Shown: positions 61,731 to 64,000 of the stretch, piece after piece
Numbering within the stretch: the stretch's first letter is position 1
Layout: each line of letters starts with the position of its first letter
The notes under the pieces: model-generated
The model's input: the letters and a program-made list of their open reading frames with translations, nothing else
Told to the model about the DNA's origin: nothing
Database searches by the model: none
Assembly (NCBI GenBank): GCA_963995505.1
Contig: OZ023185.1
Location: 16,875,691 to 16,939,690 of the forward strand
Source of the DNA: Hypericum androsaemum
Lineage: Eukaryota; Streptophyta; Magnoliopsida; Malpighiales; Hypericaceae
Direction: 5' to 3'
Length of the DNA stretch: 64,000 bases
Position numbers and translations under genes: made by a program

Positions 61731-62022
61731 GTTATTTTTGGTGGGTTAGGATTTCTTTGGCAGGTAGTGTTTGTATTTTTTTTGTAGGGTTTATGTTTGG
61801 TGGGGTTCGATATTAGATCGCTGCTCCGATACCATGTATAAATCGAGCCATGATCTTTATTGAATAGGTAAAAGTCAATGATTATAGCTTACAGAGAAGA
61901 GCCAAAATGTAACTCCCAAGAATAGTTCCTACAAGTTAGGAAGCAAACCATATCCTAATAGGAAAGTATTAATCTAATAAATAGAAAACAACCTTAGTCT
62001 CCAAGTTAACTCTAACACACTT

Positions 62023-62240
62023 CATAAGGAGGTTTTCAAAGTTTCCTTCCACCAATGAGATTCATGTCCCATTGGGGGCCTTCACTTCATCCTACGGTTC
62101 GATACGTCTTTTTCTTGTACGGCGACGATTCTTGATGGACTTTGTTGAAAATCCACGTTGCAAAGTGAGAGAATGACGAACTTGTTTATAAGTATGAAAA
62201 ATCTATCAAATATTTTTAAAAAGTTTTTGGTTGAAGATGG
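62023..62240. other. short spacer between Copia element and TRIM
   Basis: Unassigned sequence with no supported coding region. Confidence 0.4.
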
Positions 62241-62580
62241 AGTTAGAATCTTCATATTCAACCCAAAACTTTAAGGCAATGAGTTGATAGATTTTTAACA
62301 CTTATAAACTAGCCCATACCACTTGCATTAACCGATAGAATTCTCAACACGCTCCCTCAAATGAGACCCATCAGATCGAAGATTGCACGGGTTTTGACTT
62401 CGCCAACGTACGAGAAACGAGAGTCGTGTAAGCACAACAATGGGTACGAGATCAATCCGTCTGATACCATGTTAGAATCTCCATATCCAACCCAAAACCT
62501 TAAGGCAATGAGTTGGTGGATTTTCAACGCTTATAAACTAGCCCATCTCATTTGCATTAATCGATGTGAGATTCTTAACA
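62241..62580 (-). mobile_element. TRIM (terminal-repeat retrotransposon in miniature)
   Basis: Two direct terminal repeats of about 110 bp (62241-62349 and 62470-62580) share GTTAGAATCT, ATCCAACCCAAAACCTTAAG-like sequence and ATTCTTAACA-type ends, and enclose a 120-bp interior. CTGATACCA next to the right repeat is an inverted initiator Met-tRNA primer-binding site, so the element reads on the minus strand. Flanks GATGG (62236-62240) and GATAG (62581-62585) match at 4 of 5 bases. It has no coding capacity and is the same family as 26248-26515. Confidence 0.78.
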
Positions 62581-62587
62581 GATAGAA

Positions 62588-62652
62588 ATTCTAACATGTA
62601 TCAGAACAGGTTGATCTCATGCCCATGTTGTTCTCACACGACCCTAAAATCT
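62588..62652 (+). mobile_element. inverted fragment of the same TRIM family
   Basis: ATTCTAACATGTATCAGAAC followed by TTGATCTCATGCCCATGTTG is the reverse complement of the interior/terminal-repeat junction of the TRIM copies at 62241 and 26248. It lies head to head with the complete copy. Confidence 0.65.
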
Positions 62653-63468
62653 ATTATTTCATTACCTTAAATGTGTCGAAAATAAAATTGTATAAACATT
62701 TGATGAATATATTGTTATTATCAGTTATGATCCCCATAAAGTTAAATTAGTTGAAAAAATAATGGTGTGTGTTTAGATAAATTGGACATGACTTTACAAA
62801 AAATTTTGTCTTAAATTATGTTTGGTAGAAAAGGGCTTTTACAAAATAAAAAACTCGTCCAAGTCATACCTCAAATCTTTATCCTAACAATTTTTATCCT
62901 AGAACTCATTTATTGTCCTATTTTATCACTACATTTATCTTACCTAATCAATCCATATATTTCATTTGACATAGTATATCTTCCATTTTATTATATTATA
63001 TTCATAATATTTTTTTATAAACGAGTTTAGTTACGAATGCACCAGTATTATCAAACTATAAAAAGAACAAAAGAATAATCAGAATAAATTGTTCAGTCCA
63101 ATTTTGAGTGTCATGTTTCTTCAAGCGTGTTAAAAATAACTAATAAAAATTGATAAGAAATTTGTATTCACACAAAAAATTATCAGGTTCAAGTTTAACC
63201 TATGTACTGTAATAGACATTATTAAGAGACTCTAAATAGAACTCAAAACAATTTGATTGCAAATAATTTTAAAAAATATGTAAAAAAATATGCAAACGAT
63301 ATAACAATCAACAAACATTTAGATCAATTCATAAGGACATTGTTATAGTTTAATCAAGAGGTCTCGAATTCGAATAATCGAGACAATAAATGTGTTTAAT
63401 ATTTATAAAGAGAATTTTCTAATTTTCAAAAGTCTCATCCGGATCTAATATGCATTAGTGGACATAAT
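62653..63468. other. gene-free AT-rich stretch
   Basis: No supported coding region. The 70-codon frame at 62818-63030 is hydrophobic low-complexity sequence and was not called. Confidence 0.5.
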
Positions 63469-63476
63469 AATAGTGG

Positions 63477-63589
63477 ATTGCCAAAGGCAATTTGACCTAG
63501 TGGCATAGACGTTGGAGAATTTGACGGGAGGTCCAAGGTTCAAACCTTGGCATAGGCGTATATTCTTGGTGCAATTTACCTTTTAAAAA
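63477..63589 (+). mobile_element. tRNA-derived SINE
   Basis: The 113-bp element has RNA polymerase III boxes: an A box within TAGTGGCATAGACGTTGG (63500-63517) and a B box GGTTCAAACC (63537-63546). It ends in an A-rich tail after TTTACCTTTT. A perfect 8-bp AATAGTGG flanks it (63469-63476, 63590-63597). This matches short plant SINEs. Confidence 0.78.
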
Positions 63590-63621
63590 AATAGTGGTGG
63601 AATACTAACAAAAATAAAAAA

Positions 63622-64000
63622 GAAAAAAGTCGATTTTAGTACCCTGTGGTATCACCAAAAATAACTTTAGTACCCTATCGTAAAAAACCCATCAATCGAG
63701 TCAAACCTCACGCAATTTACATCACTTAGGTCTACGGACAGCTGCCCGAACTTGCCCGGACCCTGCTCGGCCAATTGGACTAGCCACGTCATCAAAATCT
63801 GATGATGTGGCATCTCCACCTTCTCCTCTCTATTTTCCCCTCTCTCTCCTCCTTCCCCTCTCTTCATCATCTTCTTCTTCTTCCTAAAACCAAAGGAAAA
63901 ACAAATGTTTACCTTGATGGGGAAGGTACCGAGCGGGAACTTGGTGGTGAGAATCTCACGCATTCTCTTAACGGCCTTAACCTTACTTGCCAATATGTTA
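63622..64000. mobile_element. left end of a Mutator-like element, cut by the window end
   Basis: The arm (GAAAAAAGTCGATTTTAGTA, a second TTTAGTACCCTA unit, CAATCGAGTCAAACC and CTGCCCGAACTTGCCCGGAC) matches the arms of the Pack-MULE at 12239-13321, best its right arm. The inner edge is an exon-like frame on the minus strand (SKVKAVKRMREILTTKFPLG, ending TFPIK before GTAAAC) that I do not recognise. It is probably captured host sequence different from that in the 12239 copy. Confidence 0.65.

Larger units (their letters stand above)
58548..62017 (-). mobile_element. Ty1/Copia-type LTR retrotransposon, internally deleted
   Basis: LTRs lie at 61835-62017 (5', 183 bp) and 58548-58756 (3', 209 bp), with a perfect 5-bp duplication CACTT (58543-58547, 62018-62022). 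The primer-binding site TGGTATCGGAGC (initiator Met-tRNA) abuts the 5' LTR, and the polypurine tract TTGAGGGGGAG abuts the 3' LTR. The LTRs differ mainly by a 26-bp partial duplication (AGAGAAGGCTATATATATAG) found only in the 3' copy. Inside, the order is gag, integrase C-terminal part, reverse transcriptase and RNase H. The segment coding for protease and most of integrase is deleted near 61110-61190, and several stop codons break the rest. It is not autonomous. Confidence 0.93.

Overview
This is nuclear DNA of a flowering plant, almost certainly a eudicot. It has AT-rich intergenic sequence, GT-AG introns, TATAAATA-type promoters and three conserved plant genes sitting in a sea of transposable elements. 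I cannot name the species from the sequence alone.

Three protein-coding genes could be rebuilt exon by exon with phases that close exactly. (1) An ACC oxidase gene (plus strand, 15996-17635, 4 exons, 321 aa) makes ethylene. (2) A plant-and-fungi atypical dual-specificity phosphatase (PFA-DSP) gene (minus strand, 23864-21329, 5 exons, 212 aa) has its catalytic Cys and Arg intact. (3) A COP1 gene (minus strand, 52769-47396, 13 exons, 662 aa) encodes the RING/coiled-coil/WD40 ubiquitin ligase that represses photomorphogenesis. A small 52-codon ORF with its own TATA box (46096-46254) and an exon-like ORF (19926-19760) are weaker gene candidates. The order ACC oxidase - DSP - COP1 combines two neighbour pairs that are split between two chromosomes in Arabidopsis, so the window appears to keep an ancestral gene block that transposons have expanded.

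The rest is mostly mobile DNA, and many elements can be delimited to the base by target-site duplications (TSDs). Class I elements: a degenerate LINE with a 741-bp internal duplication (4420-8070); LINE relics at 13970-14760 and 41689-43050, the latter split by a solo LTR; a young gutted Copia element (27330-29818); an internally deleted minus-strand Copia element (58548-62017); solo LTRs (38210-38686, 42470-42813); TRIM elements (26248-26515, 62241-62580); and a tRNA-type SINE (63477-63589). Class II elements: hAT-like elements with 8-bp TSDs (3514-4184, 18150-18600, 30780-32122) and many Mutator-like or foldback elements with 9-bp TSDs (9139-10538, 11450-13430, 12239-13321, 32186-32695, 39878-40537, 43623-44653, 53059-54243, 54427-55509, 55585-55868, and one cut by the window end at 63622).

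Several Mutator-like elements look like Pack-MULEs carrying host gene fragments. The one at 12239-13321 holds an EXORDIUM-like piece and, on the other strand, a fasciclin-like piece. The one at 54427-55509 holds a thaumatin-like piece. Two such elements and a foldback element stack directly upstream of COP1, the nearest about 290 bp from its start codon. Other repeats include a degenerate 21-bp minisatellite (1915-2575), a 480-bp C-rich array (56040-56515), a perfect 30-bp tandem repeat (33091-33165) and a run of 22 G in COP1 intron 1. No tRNA, rRNA or CRISPR features were found.
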